Positions 16,959-27,940 of a stretch of DNA of 64,000 nt are shown one piece after another. How positions within the stretch are numbered: the first letter of the stretch is position 1; each line of letters opens with the position of its first letter. The notes under the pieces are model-generated. The model did not search any database. It worked only from the letters and a program-made list of their open reading frames with translations, and was not told the DNA's origin. Source of the DNA: Brevibacillus formosus. Lineage in GTDB: Bacteria > Bacillota > Bacilli > Brevibacillales > Brevibacillaceae. The stretch lies in contig NZ_PXZL01000020.1 in NCBI RefSeq assembly GCF_003013405.1, positions 1-64,000 of the forward strand, read 5' to 3'. Made by a program: the position numbers and the translations under genes.

Positions 16959-17346
16959 CCAACGTCCTCCCCTCTTGCGGCAAGGACGATTCTGATTTTT
17001 GTTTATGATGCTTCAAATACCATTGTACAACCACGCCAGTTACAAGCATGACTAGCAATGGACCGAGAACCATCGATAGTATGATTGGCAATGGGTTTTG
17101 CGTAAATACGTTCAAATAGGAAGCAACTCCGACAATGATCGGTACGAAAAAGAGCAACATATGTCGGATCAGAAAAGTACCCGCTTGTTCCACCCAATCC
17201 ATTCGTATCCATCCCATACACAGTCCCAATGTTAACAGCAGCATTCCCACCAGGTTACCGGGCAGGGGAATATGCAGCCATTTACTCGCAGCTACGCCTA
17301 CCCCATAAAAAGCCAACAGGATGACGATTCCTTTAACAAATTTCAT
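16951..17346 (-). CDS. LrgA/CidA-family holin-like protein
   Basis: A 131-residue protein with four hydrophobic segments, LPGNLVGMLLLTLGL, and the FLIRHMLLFFVPIIVGV motif of LrgA/CidA holin-like proteins. The family forms oligomeric membrane structures linked to murein hydrolase control, or, with LrgB, to pyruvate import. ATG at 17346 follows GGAGGAG. It is the first gene of the lrgA-lrgB pair. No lytS/lytR two-component regulator is next to it. Whether the pair acts like cid or lrg cannot be decided from sequence. Confidence 0.88.
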   Translation of the reverse strand: MKFVKGIVILLAFYGVGVAASKWLHIPLPGNLVGMLLLTLGLCMGWIRMDWVEQAGTFLIRHMLLFFVPIIVGVASYLNVFTQNPLPIILSMVLGPLLVMLVTGVVVQWYLKHHKQKSESSLPQEGRTLDA

Positions 17347-17404
17347 TTTGCTAATCTCCTCCCCGCTCCCTATCCTCTCTCTATAGGAACTTCAGCATGC
17401 AGGA

Positions 17405-17440
17405 CGGAAAAAGCCCGGCCTTACCTCGGCCAGGCTTTCC
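17405..17440 (-). terminator. Rho-independent terminator after deoC
   Basis: Stem AAAGCCcGGCC (17410-17420) and GGCCaGGCTTT (17428-17438) around a seven-base loop, with A-rich sequence beyond it that reads as T-rich (TTTTTCCGTCC) on the minus strand. Confidence 0.85.
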
Positions 17441-17446
17441 TTTGTA

Positions 17447-18112
17447 TTAGTATCCGCTGCCTGTTGTTTTTGCTCCAGTTACAATGGAAACACCGGAGCT
17501 TGTACCGATACGGCTCGCTCCTGCTTCGATCATCGCAACCGCTGTTTCACCGTCACGAACGCCACCAGACGCTTTTACGCCCACATTTGGTCCTACGGTT
17601 TTACGCATCAGGGCGATATCTTCAACCGTTGCTCCACCTGTTGAGAATCCTGTGGAGGTTTTTACGTAATCAGCACCAGCTTCTACGGAGAGCTTGCACG
17701 CAACTACTTTTTCTTCTTCGGTCAAGAGGCAAGTTTCCAGAATCACTTTCAAGAGAATATCGCCAGCGGCTTGCTTCACAGCAGCGATGTCTTTTTTGAC
17801 AGTTTCCAGGTCGCCGGATTTGAGGGCACCTACGTTCAGTACCATATCTACCTCAGTCGCCCCGTTTGCAATCGCATCGCGGGTTTCGGCTGCTTTGGAC
17901 TCGATCGTGCTCGCTCCCAGAGGGAATCCGATAACCGTGCACACTTTCACATTAGAGCCTGCCAAGAGTTCAGCAGAGCGTTTTACCCAATAAGGGTTTA
18001 CGCATACAGACATGAAGTCGTGCTCTCTTGCTTCAGCGCACAGCTTGTCAATCATCTCTTGTGTAGCATCAGGCTTCAACAGCGTGTGGTCGATATATTT
18101 GTTCATGTTCAT
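17447..18112 (-). CDS. deoC: Deoxyribose-phosphate aldolase
   Basis: Cleaves 2-deoxyribose 5-phosphate to glyceraldehyde 3-phosphate and acetaldehyde in deoxynucleoside breakdown. The 221-residue TIM barrel has [12 protein letters not shown] at the N-terminus, [22 protein letters not shown] (catalytic-dyad Asp), [14 protein letters not shown] (Schiff-base Lys) and [14 protein letters not shown] (second Lys). Start ATG at 18112 follows GAGGTG, which overlaps the stop of the upstream Nudix gene four bases away. It is third in an mtaB-nudix-deoC run rather than in a deo operon. Confidence 0.95.
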   Translation of the reverse strand: MNMNKYIDHTLLKPDATQEMIDKLCAEAREHDFMSVCVNPYWVKRSAELLAGSNVKVCTVIGFPLGASTIESKAAETRDAIANGATEVDMVLNVGALKSGDLETVKKDIAAVKQAAGDILLKVILETCLLTEEEKVVACKLSVEAGADYVKTSTGFSTGGATVEDIALMRKTVGPNVGVKASGGVRDGETAVAMIEAGASRIGTSSGVSIVTGAKTTGSGY

Positions 18113-18116
18113 AAAA

Positions 18117-18545
18117 CTACACCTCTATCCCTAATTGTTCGAATGCAAGGCGAAAAATGCTGTCATTGTTACGGTATCCTCGTTGCAGCTGCAAATCCCA
18201 TGCTTCCTTTGCAGAATGCCAATGAACATCATTGATTTCTTCTAGCTGTACGGTGATCTCTGTGTTGTAGGCTTCCACCAAATAATAATGTACTTCTTTG
18301 TCGATGGATTCGCCCGTTACCGGATGCGTATACACGTAGGTGATCATGTCGAGCTTGGACCCCAATCGTCCTGCTACGCCTGTTTCTTCCAAAACTTCGC
18401 GCAGAGCCGTTTCTTCGATGGTCTCGCCCATCTCCTGCTTCCCTTTTGCGAGTGTTACTTTGCCATAGCGGTCTTCAATCAATAGGAGCATGTACTCTGT
18501 GTCTTGCTTCTGGTATACAACGCCTCCTGCCGATATCTCCCTCAT
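18117..18545 (-). CDS. Nudix hydrolase
   Basis: A 142-residue Nudix protein. The Nudix box is complete ([23 protein letters not shown], residues about 35-57, metal-binding REVLEE). It starts [11 protein letters not shown], as in diadenosine polyphosphate or NTP pyrophosphohydrolases. The substrate cannot be named. Its ATG overlaps the mtaB stop as ATGA (18542-18545), and deoC follows after four bases, so the three genes are a tight operon. Confidence 0.9.
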   Translation of the reverse strand: MREISAGGVVYQKQDTEYMLLLIEDRYGKVTLAKGKQEMGETIEETALREVLEETGVAGRLGSKLDMITYVYTHPVTGESIDKEVHYYLVEAYNTEITVQLEEINDVHWHSAKEAWDLQLQRGYRNNDSIFRLAFEQLGIEV

Positions 18546-19900
18546 ATAGCTCGCTCCTTGAGGTAAGGCAGCGCCTCTGTTTCCACTACACGAACAAAAG
18601 TCCCTTTGCAGTATTCCGAGCCTGGTTCATCCAGTCTGACCTTGCAAATCTTGCCGATCATGCTCTCATCGCCAGGGAAGACAACGTTCAGGTAGTTGTC
18701 CGAATAGCCCATCAGAAGACCGCTATCAGGTGCTTCTTTAAACGGACGCTCCGGAATGACTTCCAGTACATCCCCTACGAATTTCTTGGAGTATGCCAAG
18801 GTCAATTCCTGATTGAGCTCCAGAAGCTTCGCTACGCGCTCGTTCTTTTCCTCTTCAGGAACTTGATCCGTCATTCGCGCTGCTGGTGTACCTGTACGCA
18901 TGGAGTACGGGAAAACGTGCATCTCGGCAAAACCGATTTTCTTCATAAACTCATATCCGTTCCAGAATTGCTCTTCGGTCTCACCCGGGAAGCCTACGAT
19001 GACGTCTGTTGTAATCGCTGCTCCTGGCAATGCTTCGCGTACTTTGACCATTCTTTCGTAAAACTCAGCAGTCGTATACTTGCGGCGCATGCGTTTCAAC
19101 ACTTCGTCATCGCCTGCTTGCAGCGGTACATGCAGATGGCGCACGACACGATCGGAGTTGTTGATGACCTCGATCACTTCGTCAGTGATTTGGCTCGCCT
19201 CGATCGAACTGATACGGATACGCTTGAGGCCTTCCACTTTGTGAAGGTCAATCAGCAGCTTGGCCAAATTGTAATCTTCCAGATCCTCGCCGTAACCACC
19301 CGTATGAATTCCAGTCAAAACGATTTCCAGATAGCCTGCTTCCACCAGCTTTTGGGCCTGTTCGACAACGCTTTCCGGTTTGCGGGAACGCATCAGACCG
19401 CGTGCCCAAGGAATAATACAAAACGTACAAAAGTTGTTGCAGCCCTCTTGAATCTTGAGGGAAGCACGTGTGCGATCTGTAAAGTTAGGAACATCCAGCT
19501 CTTCGAATTCACGAGCTTTCATAATGTTACCTACTGCATTGATCGGCTTGCGTTCTGCACGAATTTGATCCACGTACTCGATCAGCTTCTCGCGTCCTTG
19601 TGTACCAACTACGATATCTACACCGGGAATTTGCGCAATCTCACTTGGAGAGGTTTGCGCATAGCAGCCTGTTACGGCTACGATCGCCTCAGGATTGCGG
19701 CGAATTGCACGACGAATCACTTGGCGACTCTTCTTATCTCCCGTGTTCGTAACGGTACAAGTATTAATCACGTAAACATCTGCATCATCTTGTTCAAAGT
19801 CGACTCTCTCATAGCCGTCTGCCTTGAACAATTGCCAGATGGCCTCTGTTTCATAGCTGTTTACTTTACAGCCCAATGTATGAAAAGCAACGGTAGACAT
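18542..19900 (-). CDS. mtaB: tRNA t6A37 methylthiotransferase MtaB
   Basis: This radical SAM methylthiotransferase converts t6A to ms2t6A at position 37 of ANN-decoding tRNAs. The 452-residue protein has an N-terminal UPF0004 domain with cluster cysteines (HTLGCKVNSYE, INTCTVTNTGDKKSRQ, GCYAQ), the radical SAM triad CNNFCTFC in the middle and a C-terminal TRAM domain. The ATG at 19900 is chosen: GGAGG is seven bases upstream. The ATG at 19906 is too close to the site, and the longer frame to 20005 runs through palindromic DNA. A 531-residue frame on the opposite strand is a shadow. Confidence 0.95.
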   Translation of the reverse strand: MSTVAFHTLGCKVNSYETEAIWQLFKADGYERVDFEQDDADVYVINTCTVTNTGDKKSRQVIRRAIRRNPEAIVAVTGCYAQTSPSEIAQIPGVDIVVGTQGREKLIEYVDQIRAERKPINAVGNIMKAREFEELDVPNFTDRTRASLKIQEGCNNFCTFCIIPWARGLMRSRKPESVVEQAQKLVEAGYLEIVLTGIHTGGYGEDLEDYNLAKLLIDLHKVEGLKRIRISSIEASQITDEVIEVINNSDRVVRHLHVPLQAGDDEVLKRMRRKYTTAEFYERMVKVREALPGAAITTDVIVGFPGETEEQFWNGYEFMKKIGFAEMHVFPYSMRTGTPAARMTDQVPEEEKNERVAKLLELNQELTLAYSKKFVGDVLEVIPERPFKEAPDSGLLMGYSDNYLNVVFPGDESMIGKICKVRLDEPGSEYCKGTFVRVVETEALPYLKERAI

Positions 19901-19920
19901 TGCCATTCCTCCTTTTCCGT

Positions 19921-19994
19921 GAAAAACGTCTCGACGTTTTTCATAAAAGTGGATGTGACCGCTTGCGGTCAACGAAACGGTCATGACCGTTTCG
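19921..19994. repeat. Cluster of three perfect inverted repeats between rsmE and mtaB
   Basis: Three perfect palindromic units lie in 74 bases: GAAAAACGT-CTCG-ACGTTTTTC (19921-19942), TGACCGC-TT-GCGGTCA (19956-19971), and CGAAACGGTCA directly joined to TGACCGTTTCG (19973-19994). The last two share the CGGTCA/TGACCG core. The first could end or attenuate rsmE transcription, although its T-tract is inside the stem. No protein site is recognised. Confidence 0.7.
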
Positions 19995-20001
19995 CTCCTG
20001 C

Positions 20002-20760
20002 TCATCCTTTGCGAAGTGATGAAGCCTTTCGTTCAAACTGATAGGAAGCGCAGGCCAAAACGTACTGGCTTGCTGTTTCCGTGCGCAAAATACGCGGGCC
20101 GAGGGAAACCGTCAGGAACCCTTTGCTCTCTGCTTGGGCCACTTCCTCGGGAGAGAAGCCTCCCTCCGGTCCAACGAGGACGAGAAGTGAATCGCCCGCA
20201 GTCATCTCTTCTAGCACTTGATGAATCGTGGTACTGCCTTCTTTTTCATAGGCAATTGCGCAATGCGTATACGACTGGCCAGCTTGAAGTATCTCACGAA
20301 ATGAAACAGGAGATAGAAGCTCTGGCAAAACAGCACGATGAGACTGTTCAGCAGCCTCCTTGACAATTTTGCGCCAACGCTCCAGTTTTTTCGCTTCTTT
20401 TTTGGCGTCCAACTTTACAATGGTTCGCTCAGAAGAAAACGGGAAAAAGGAGTACGCCCCAAGTTCCGTCCCCTTTTGCAAAATCCACTCCAGCTTCTCG
20501 CCTTTTGGAAGCCCCTGACCAATTGTGACCCGGATCGGCAGTTCTCGTTCTTCTTGAAGCATTTCCATTACTTCTGCCCGTACTTCCTTGGCAGAAAGAG
20601 AGACCAGCTTGGCCCGTGCCGACCTGCCCGCTCCATCAGAAACGATGATTTCTTCGCCTTCCCGAGCACGCATTACATTTACGATATGGTGTACATCGTC
20701 TCCGACAATCGTTAGCTCATTCTCAGTAAAGGAATGTGGCTCGACAAAATATCGTTGCAT
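20002..20760 (-). CDS. rsmE: 16S rRNA (uracil1498-N3)-methyltransferase
   Basis: Methylates N3 of U1498 in 16S rRNA of the assembled 30S subunit. The 252-residue SPOUT (trefoil knot) protein begins MQRYFVEPHSFTENE with a PUA-like N-terminal domain including HHIVNVMRAREGEEI. It ends in the knot with LVLVGPEGGFSPEEV and SLGPRILRTETA, the SAM-binding signatures. It sits between prmA (18 bases) and mtaB, the conserved dnaJ-prmA-rsmE-mtaB order of Bacilli. Confidence 0.95.
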   Translation of the reverse strand: MQRYFVEPHSFTENELTIVGDDVHHIVNVMRAREGEEIIVSDGAGRSARAKLVSLSAKEVRAEVMEMLQEERELPIRVTIGQGLPKGEKLEWILQKGTELGAYSFFPFSSERTIVKLDAKKEAKKLERWRKIVKEAAEQSHRAVLPELLSPVSFREILQAGQSYTHCAIAYEKEGSTTIHQVLEEMTAGDSLLVLVGPEGGFSPEEVAQAESKGFLTVSLGPRILRTETASQYVLACASYQFERKASSLRKG

Positions 20761-20778
20761 CTCGCCAACCCCACTATT

Positions 20779-21717
20779 CTATCGTTTTTTTGCTACAATT
20801 GCTACCCAGTCATCGATGAAAATGGTTTCCACGACCTCAAGGCCTGAAGCCGCCAACGCCGCTTTTACATCCGCTTCACGTGCAGCAATAATACCTGACG
20901 AGATAAAGGTGCCGCCTGGCTTCAACACACGGAATACATCGTCGGTGAAACGCACGATGACTTCTGCCAAAATGTTAGCCACGACTACTTCCACCTGCTC
21001 CTCGATGCCGTCAAGCAAATTGTTTTGTCTCACGTTAATATGCTCATGAACACCGTTCAGTTCGGTATTGGCCTGTGCAGAGCGTACGGCTACCTCATCC
21101 AAGTCCATCGCTAGCACATCTTTTGCTCCGAGCTTGATGGCAGCAATACTCAAAATAGCTGTGCCTGTCCCAACATCATACACCTGATCGCCTTTTGCCA
21201 GATACTTCTCAAGTGCACGCAGACAAAGAATGGTCGTCGGATGTGTACCTGTTCCAAATGCCATGCCTGGGTCCATCTCGATAATGATTTCATCTGGATG
21301 CTTCGGCTCGTACTCTTCCCATACTGGTTTGATAGTCATGCGATCAGACACATGAACCGGTTTGTAATATTTTTTCCAGGCGTGGGCCCATTCATCTTCA
21401 TGGACATCGTTTACGGCAATCGATGCCTTGCCGATGTCCAAACCATACTCGATCAACTGCGCCAATTGCTCTTTCAGCTCTTCTACAACGTCTAGCAGTT
21501 CGCTGCTGTCAACCGGCAGGTATGCTTTAACGAATACGCCCTCGGCCGGAAAATCATCAGGAGAAAGCTGGTAGATTTCGCCAAAGGGGGTATCCCACTC
21601 ACGATAGAGCACCTCCGGGTCTTCAATTACGACACCATTGGCACCCAATTCATACAAGAGGCTTGACACCGCCTCCGTAGCCTCCGCTGTAGTATGGATA
21701 CTGATTTCTGACCATTT
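20779..21717 (-). CDS. prmA: Ribosomal protein L11 methyltransferase
   Basis: Methylates ribosomal protein L11 at several amino groups. The 312-residue protein starts (GTG)KWSEISIHTTAEATEA, as PrmA proteins do. It has the ferredoxin-like recognition domain and then a SAM domain with MDPGMAFGTGTHPTT, VYDVGTGTAILSIAA and the NILAEV motif. GTG at 21717 is chosen over the ATG at 21750 because GGGGAG lies about ten bases before it and the length then matches B. subtilis PrmA (about 311). It lies downstream of dnaJ. Confidence 0.94.
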   Translation of the reverse strand, partial: KWSEISIHTTAEATEAVSSLLYELGANGVVIEDPEVLYREWDTPFGEIYQLSPDDFPAEGVFVKAYLPVDSSELLDVVEELKEQLAQLIEYGLDIGKASIAVNDVHEDEWAHAWKKYYKPVHVSDRMTIKPVWEEYEPKHPDEIIIEMDPGMAFGTGTHPTTILCLRALEKYLAKGDQVYDVGTGTAILSIAAIKLGAKDVLAMDLDEVAVRSAQANTELNGVHEHINVRQNNLLDGIEEQVEVVVANILAEVIVRFTDDVFRVLKPGGTFISSGIIAAREADVKAALAASGLEVVETIFIDDWVAIVAKKR

Positions 21718-21819
21718 CACGAATCTACCACTCCCCACATAAGCTCCCAATCGGGCTTTTCATTTAATCGACTTCACTACACGAAACTTTAGGCAAAAAG
21801 CGGACAAAACCGCGACGGA

Positions 21820-22947
21820 TTACTCGCCGCGGAATGCCCGTTTCATTTTTTCGAAAAAGCTTTCGTCTTCTCCCCCATGCTGTCCTGGTTTTTCTCCAGA
21901 CAGTTCGGCGAGCTCACGCAACAATTCCTTTTGTTTATCGCTCAGCTTGGTCGGCGTAATGACGCGCACTTTCACATGCTGATCACCGCGGCCGTTCCCA
22001 CGCAAATGCGGAACACCTTTTCCACGCAAGCGGAAGAATGTTTCTGTTTGGGTACCCGCCGGGATCTTTAATTTCACGCGACCATCGACAGTCGGCACTT
22101 CGATCTCATCTCCAAGTGCTGCCTGTGCGTAAGTAAGCGGAACCTCACAGTAAATATCATTTCCTTCACGCTCAAAAAACTCATGACTCTTCACACGCAA
22201 AACGACGTACAAATCTCCAGGAGGTCCACCGTTGGCACCTGGTTCTCCCTCGCCTGTTACGCGCAATTGTGCTCCATCATCCACACCTGCTGGGATGTTG
22301 AGATGAATTTTGCGGCGTACCTTGACACGTCCACTTCCACGGCAAGTTGAACATTTTTCTTTGACAACTTTCCCTTTGCCTTCGCAAGTCGAGCAAACAC
22401 GGCGATTGACGATTCGGCCGAATGGCGTGTTTGCCACCACTTCTTGTTGTCCTGTACCATTACAAGTCTTACATGTATCGACACCGGAACCAGGCTTCGC
22501 GCCAGAACCAAGGCATGTATCGCATTCTGCTTCTTTTGGAATTTCCACGTCGGTTTCTTTTCCAAAAATCGCGTCGATAAAGTCAATGCTGAGGCCGAAT
22601 TGCAGGTCAGATCCTTTGCGCGGTGCGTTTGGATTCGAACGTCTGCCGCCACCACCGAAGAACATATCAAAAATATCTCCGAAGCCGCCCATGCCTGATC
22701 CGTCAAAGCCTCCGCCACCGAAGCCCTGATTCGGGTCTTGGTGACCGAAACGGTCATACTGCGCACGCTTTTGTGGCTCGGACAGGATGTCGTACGCATC
22801 CTTTACTTCTTTGAACTTTTCTTCCGCATCAGCCTCTTTATTTACATCGGGATGGTACTGACGTGCCAGCTTGCGATACGCTTTTTTGATTTCATCCGCG
22901 CTCGCGTCCTTGGCAACGCCCAGAACCTCGTATAAATCACGTTTCAT
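21820..22947 (-). CDS. dnaJ: Chaperone protein DnaJ
   Basis: The 375-residue co-chaperone stimulates DnaK ATPase and delivers substrates. It has an N-terminal J domain with the HPD motif (QYHPDVN, residues 32-38), a Gly/Phe-rich linker, and the zinc domain with four CxxCxGxG repeats ([32 protein letters not shown]). The C-terminal substrate-binding region follows. ATG at 22947 follows AGGAG. A strong terminator sits between dnaK and dnaJ, so expression may depend on read-through or on an unseen promoter. Confidence 0.97.
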   Translation of the reverse strand: MKRDLYEVLGVAKDASADEIKKAYRKLARQYHPDVNKEADAEEKFKEVKDAYDILSEPQKRAQYDRFGHQDPNQGFGGGGFDGSGMGGFGDIFDMFFGGGGRRSNPNAPRKGSDLQFGLSIDFIDAIFGKETDVEIPKEAECDTCLGSGAKPGSGVDTCKTCNGTGQQEVVANTPFGRIVNRRVCSTCEGKGKVVKEKCSTCRGSGRVKVRRKIHLNIPAGVDDGAQLRVTGEGEPGANGGPPGDLYVVLRVKSHEFFEREGNDIYCEVPLTYAQAALGDEIEVPTVDGRVKLKIPAGTQTETFFRLRGKGVPHLRGNGRGDQHVKVRVITPTKLSDKQKELLRELAELSGEKPGQHGGEDESFFEKMKRAFRGE

Positions 22948-23002
22948 CTCCTACATCACTCCCATGACAGTCAACTGTTATCATAGCATGTGACAGACTT
23001 GA

Positions 23003-23040
23003 AAAAAAGTCAAAGTCAGCATTCCGTGACTTTGACTTTC
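23003..23040 (-). terminator. Terminator between dnaK and dnaJ
   Basis: A perfect 13-base stem, AAAGTCAAAGTCA (23006-23018) with TGACTTTGACTTT (23027-23039), is followed on the minus strand by TTTTTTTC. It would end hrcA-grpE-dnaK transcripts or reduce the share reaching dnaJ. Confidence 0.85.
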
Positions 23041-23097
23041 ATGGGTCACATCGTGGGAAGTGAGGGAAGAAATCTCTCCCCTCACAGTTCCAGCGTG

Positions 23098-24945
<1,848 letters not shown>

Positions 24946-24975
24946 TTACGTCTAGTGAATTTACGTTTTTTGAGA

Positions 24976-25518
24976 TTACTCGTTCACTTGAACCATCGCC
25001 GGACGAACGACGCGGTCTTTGAACATATATCCTTTTTGCAGCTCGGCTACCACAACGCCTGATTCAAACTCAGGGTTTTGCGTTTGCATAACAGCCTGGT
25101 GAATGTGAGGATCAAATGGTTTTCCTTTTGCCTCGATTGCAGCCAAGCCTTCTTTATCGAAAACTTGGACCATCTGACGATATACCATGTTTACACCCTC
25201 CAAGAGGGAATCTACTGTCATGGATTCTTTGTCAGCGGCAAGTGCTCGCTCGAAGTTATCGAGAACTGGCAGAAGCTCTTCCACGATTTTAAGAGAAGCG
25301 TACTTAGCCAGATCTTCCTGCTCTTTGCGAACACGGCGGCGGAGGTTATCCATATCAGCCATGGCGCGCAGCATGCGGTTTTGGTGATCCTCAGCCTGAG
25401 CCTTCCAGTGAGCAGCCTCTTGCTCCCAGTTCATCTCGGTTGCTTCCGCTTGGTCTGCATCCTTTGCTACCTGTTCTTCTTCGAGAGTCGGGTCTTGCGT
25501 TACTTTTTCCTCGCTCAA
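24976..25518 (-). CDS. grpE: Nucleotide exchange factor GrpE
   Basis: Releases ADP from DnaK. The protein has an acidic, disordered N-terminus and a long helix (WEQEAAHWKAQAEDHQNRMLR..., shown in part). It then carries the GrpE core AMADMDNLRRRVRKE, ELLPVLDNFERAL, FDPHIHQAVM and a beta domain ending GYMFKDRVVRPAMVQV. The frame is open to a TTG at 25587 overlapping hrcA, which has no ribosome site. The TTG at 25518 follows AGGAGG with eight-base spacing and gives MSEEKVTQD..., 180 residues, so I prefer it. This leaves 58 bases after hrcA. Confidence 0.92.
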   Translation of the reverse strand: MSEEKVTQDPTLEEEQVAKDADQAEATEMNWEQEAAHWKAQAEDHQNRMLRAMADMDNLRRRVRKEQEDLAKYASLKIVEELLPVLDNFERALAADKESMTVDSLLEGVNMVYRQMVQVFDKEGLAAIEAKGKPFDPHIHQAVMQTQNPEFESGVVVAELQKGYMFKDRVVRPAMVQVNE

Positions 25519-25576
25519 CGTCACTACCTCCTGGCGGCTTTCCCCAGTCAAAAGACTGTTTAGCCATTCACTCCAT

Positions 25577-26602
25577 TTATTTCTCAAACTGCGAAGTCAG
25601 CATGCGCGATAGTCCTTCCGCCAAATGGTTGAGCACAGTAATGACCTTGCCGTATTCCATCCTCGTCGGACCAAGTATCCCCACCATTCCCACCGGCTTG
25701 CCTCCAAGCGAATAAGAAGTGGTAATAATACTGCATTGCTTAATCGCGTCTAGCTGGTTTTCCTGTCCGATGCGTACCGTGAGACCATCACCCTGCATAC
25801 CGATCACATTCATCAATTGATCGTGCTGCTCTAATAGCTCGAGGATATCCTTGACTTTATCCACGTCACGGAATTCCGGCTGGTTCATAATCTTGGTCGC
25901 ACCGCGTAAGTATACTCGTTCTTCTTCTTGTGTCAGCGAGTTGTTGAGGAGCTTAAGAATTTCTTCATACTGCTCCGTATGACGTTGCATTTCACCGGAA
26001 ATCTCTTGATAAAGACGTTGCCGAAGCTGCCATAGTGGCACGTCGGTCAGCTTTGCATTCAACAGATTGACGAGTCTCTCGATTTCCCCGGCCCCTATGC
26101 CTTCTGGAAGATCAATCAGCTTGTTCTCCACTCGTCCGGTATGTGTCACCACAATCGCAACAGCCTGTTCAGCATTGAGAGGAACGATTTGAATATGTTT
26201 TAACCGATGCTCAAAAATCTCTGGCCCCAAGACAATCGCCGTGTAGTTTGTCAACTGAGAGAGAATTTGGGCAGTGTACTCTACCACTTGTTCTGCGTGG
26301 AGAATACGTTCGGCAAACAACTGTTTTAGTTTACCCAACTCAGCTTCCTCCAAAAGATGAGGCTGAATCAGGTTATCGACGTAGAAACGGTATCCTTTTG
26401 TAGAAGGAACACGTCCGGCCGATGTGTGGGGCTGTTCTAAGTACCCCAGCTCTTCCAAGTCAGACATCTCGTTGCGTATCGTTGCCGAAGAGAATCCGAT
26501 GTCGTCCCGTTTGGAAATGGTTCGGGAGCCAACAGGTTCGGCAGAATGAATATAATTATCGACAATCGCGTTTAAAATCATTTGTTGACGGTCTGATAAC
26601 AT
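25577..26602 (-). CDS. hrcA: Heat-inducible transcription repressor HrcA
   Basis: Represses class I heat-shock genes by binding CIRCE; GroE activity modulates it. The 341-residue protein has an N-terminal winged helix (RQQMILNAIVDNYIHSAEPVGSRTI...FSSATIRNEMSDLEELGYL) and the HrcA C-terminal domain with LGPEIFEHRLKHIQ and KPVGMVGILGPTRMEYGKVI. ATG at 26602 follows AGGAGG. It is the first gene of hrcA-grpE-dnaK and lies just downstream of a perfect CIRCE element, so it represses itself. Confidence 0.97.
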   Translation of the reverse strand: MLSDRQQMILNAIVDNYIHSAEPVGSRTISKRDDIGFSSATIRNEMSDLEELGYLEQPHTSAGRVPSTKGYRFYVDNLIQPHLLEEAELGKLKQLFAERILHAEQVVEYTAQILSQLTNYTAIVLGPEIFEHRLKHIQIVPLNAEQAVAIVVTHTGRVENKLIDLPEGIGAGEIERLVNLLNAKLTDVPLWQLRQRLYQEISGEMQRHTEQYEEILKLLNNSLTQEEERVYLRGATKIMNQPEFRDVDKVKDILELLEQHDQLMNVIGMQGDGLTVRIGQENQLDAIKQCSIITTSYSLGGKPVGMVGILGPTRMEYGKVITVLNHLAEGLSRMLTSQFEK

Positions 26603-26629
26603 GGATGTCGCTCGCCTCCTGTTGGATTG

Positions 26630-26696
26630 TTAGCACTCATGCTTATCGAGTGCTAAATCTATATACTAAGGTATCAATAGTAGAAGGATTTGTCAA
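26630..26696 (-). promoter_or_regulatory. CIRCE operator and heat-shock promoter of hrcA
   Basis: A perfect CIRCE element, TTAGCACTC (26630-26638), nine bases, GAGTGCTAA (26648-26656), lies between promoter and hrcA start. Upstream on the minus strand is TTGACA (26696-26691) with a weak TACCTT at 17 bases (26673-26668). HrcA binding to CIRCE would block transcription; the operator is certain, the exact -10 is not. Confidence 0.93.
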
Positions 26697-26755
26697 CGAA
26701 CTTGAGCTAGTTCTAGAGACAAAAAATCTCATTTTTCGCGAGTTTCGCTTTGTAC

Positions 26756-27895
26756 TTAACGAAGAAAGCGCGCAAATACCTCATTTCCGAGCGGAAGTCC
26801 CTGTTTCGTCAGCTTCAAAAACCCGTCCCGTTCTTCCAGCATTCCTTTGGATACCTCTTCTTCTATTATTGTCCCAAAAACATCATAAACAGTTGCGCCA
26901 AAACGGGAGGCAAACGCCGAAAGGTCAACTCCTTCTCTCAACCGCAGTCCCAAAATCATCTGTTCCTCCATGGCATCCTCGCGCGGCACCTCGAATTGTT
27001 CTACACGCGGCAGCCCTTCCTTGCACTTCTGCATGTAGATCGCAAGCGGGCCTGCATTCACGTGCCGATGACCGCACACATAGCCGTGGGCACCAGCACC
27101 CAACCCATAGTATTCACGATTGAGCCAATAGGTTTTATTGTGTTTGCTCTCGAAGCCCGGTTTTGCAAAATTGCTGATTTCATACTGCTTGTACCCATGC
27201 CGCTCCATCTCTTCTATTAATACCATGTACATCTCAAGCTCCGTCTCTTCAGATGGCAGTGGCAGCTGATCCTTTTGGTAAAGGGTGTGGAACAGCGTGT
27301 TCTCCTCCACCTTGAGGCTATATGCGGAGAAATGCGTGGTGCCTAGCCCAAACGCCTTGTCCAACGTCTGGCGGAAAATGTCGAGTGTCTGATCCGGCAA
27401 TCCAAACATCAAGTCAATGCTAAAGTTGTCGAAGCCTACTTTTTTCGCATTATCGATACTGCGGTACACGGCTTCCTGGTCGTGGATTCGCCCCAAACGT
27501 TTTAAGAGCGCGTCGTCAAAGGACTGCACACCAAAGCTCAGACGATTGACACCCAGCTCACGCATGATCCGCAGCTTTTCCACGTCTGTCGTTCCCGGAT
27601 TCGCTTCCATCGAAAACTCGATATCATCCGCCCAGTACTTGCCCAACTGCTTTTGTACCAGTTCCAAAAACGCTCGCATTTGGGCATGATCGAGAAATGT
27701 AGGTGTCCCTCCGCCGACAAAAATCGTTTTCACCTGCTCGATCGGCTGTTGGCTAAAAGTGATCTCCATTTCGCTTTTCAATGCGTCTAAGTAATCCCAA
27801 ATGAGCTGCGGATTGTTCGTCACAAATGAGTTGAAATCACAGTAGTAACATTTATTCGTACAAAAGGGAATGTGAATGTAAACCGATTGTGGCAT
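26756..27895 (-). CDS. hemW: Radical SAM heme chaperone HemW
   Basis: A 379-residue radical SAM protein related to oxygen-independent coproporphyrinogen oxidase but of the HemW type, which binds heme and inserts it into respiratory enzymes. The N-terminus MPQSVYIHIPFCTNKCYYCDF has the CxxxCxxC cluster motif. FVGGGTPTFL, EANPGT and LSFGVQSFDD are the usual SAM and barrel motifs. The ATG at 27895 follows GGAGGGA; the longer frame to 27955 is in repeat-flanking DNA. It lies between lepA and hrcA, the usual Bacilli order. Confidence 0.94.
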   Translation of the reverse strand: MPQSVYIHIPFCTNKCYYCDFNSFVTNNPQLIWDYLDALKSEMEITFSQQPIEQVKTIFVGGGTPTFLDHAQMRAFLELVQKQLGKYWADDIEFSMEANPGTTDVEKLRIMRELGVNRLSFGVQSFDDALLKRLGRIHDQEAVYRSIDNAKKVGFDNFSIDLMFGLPDQTLDIFRQTLDKAFGLGTTHFSAYSLKVEENTLFHTLYQKDQLPLPSEETELEMYMVLIEEMERHGYKQYEISNFAKPGFESKHNKTYWLNREYYGLGAGAHGYVCGHRHVNAGPLAIYMQKCKEGLPRVEQFEVPREDAMEEQMILGLRLREGVDLSAFASRFGATVYDVFGTIIEEEVSKGMLEERDGFLKLTKQGLPLGNEVFARFLR

Positions 27896-27940
27896 CTTGT
27901 CCCTTTCCCTCCTTATAATAACGACTTTTGGATTGCCTAT

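Noticed and set aside
18446..20041. 531-codon plus-strand frame opposite mtaB and the Nudix gene
   Set aside because: Antisense shadow of well-supported genes; no known domain and it runs across three genes.
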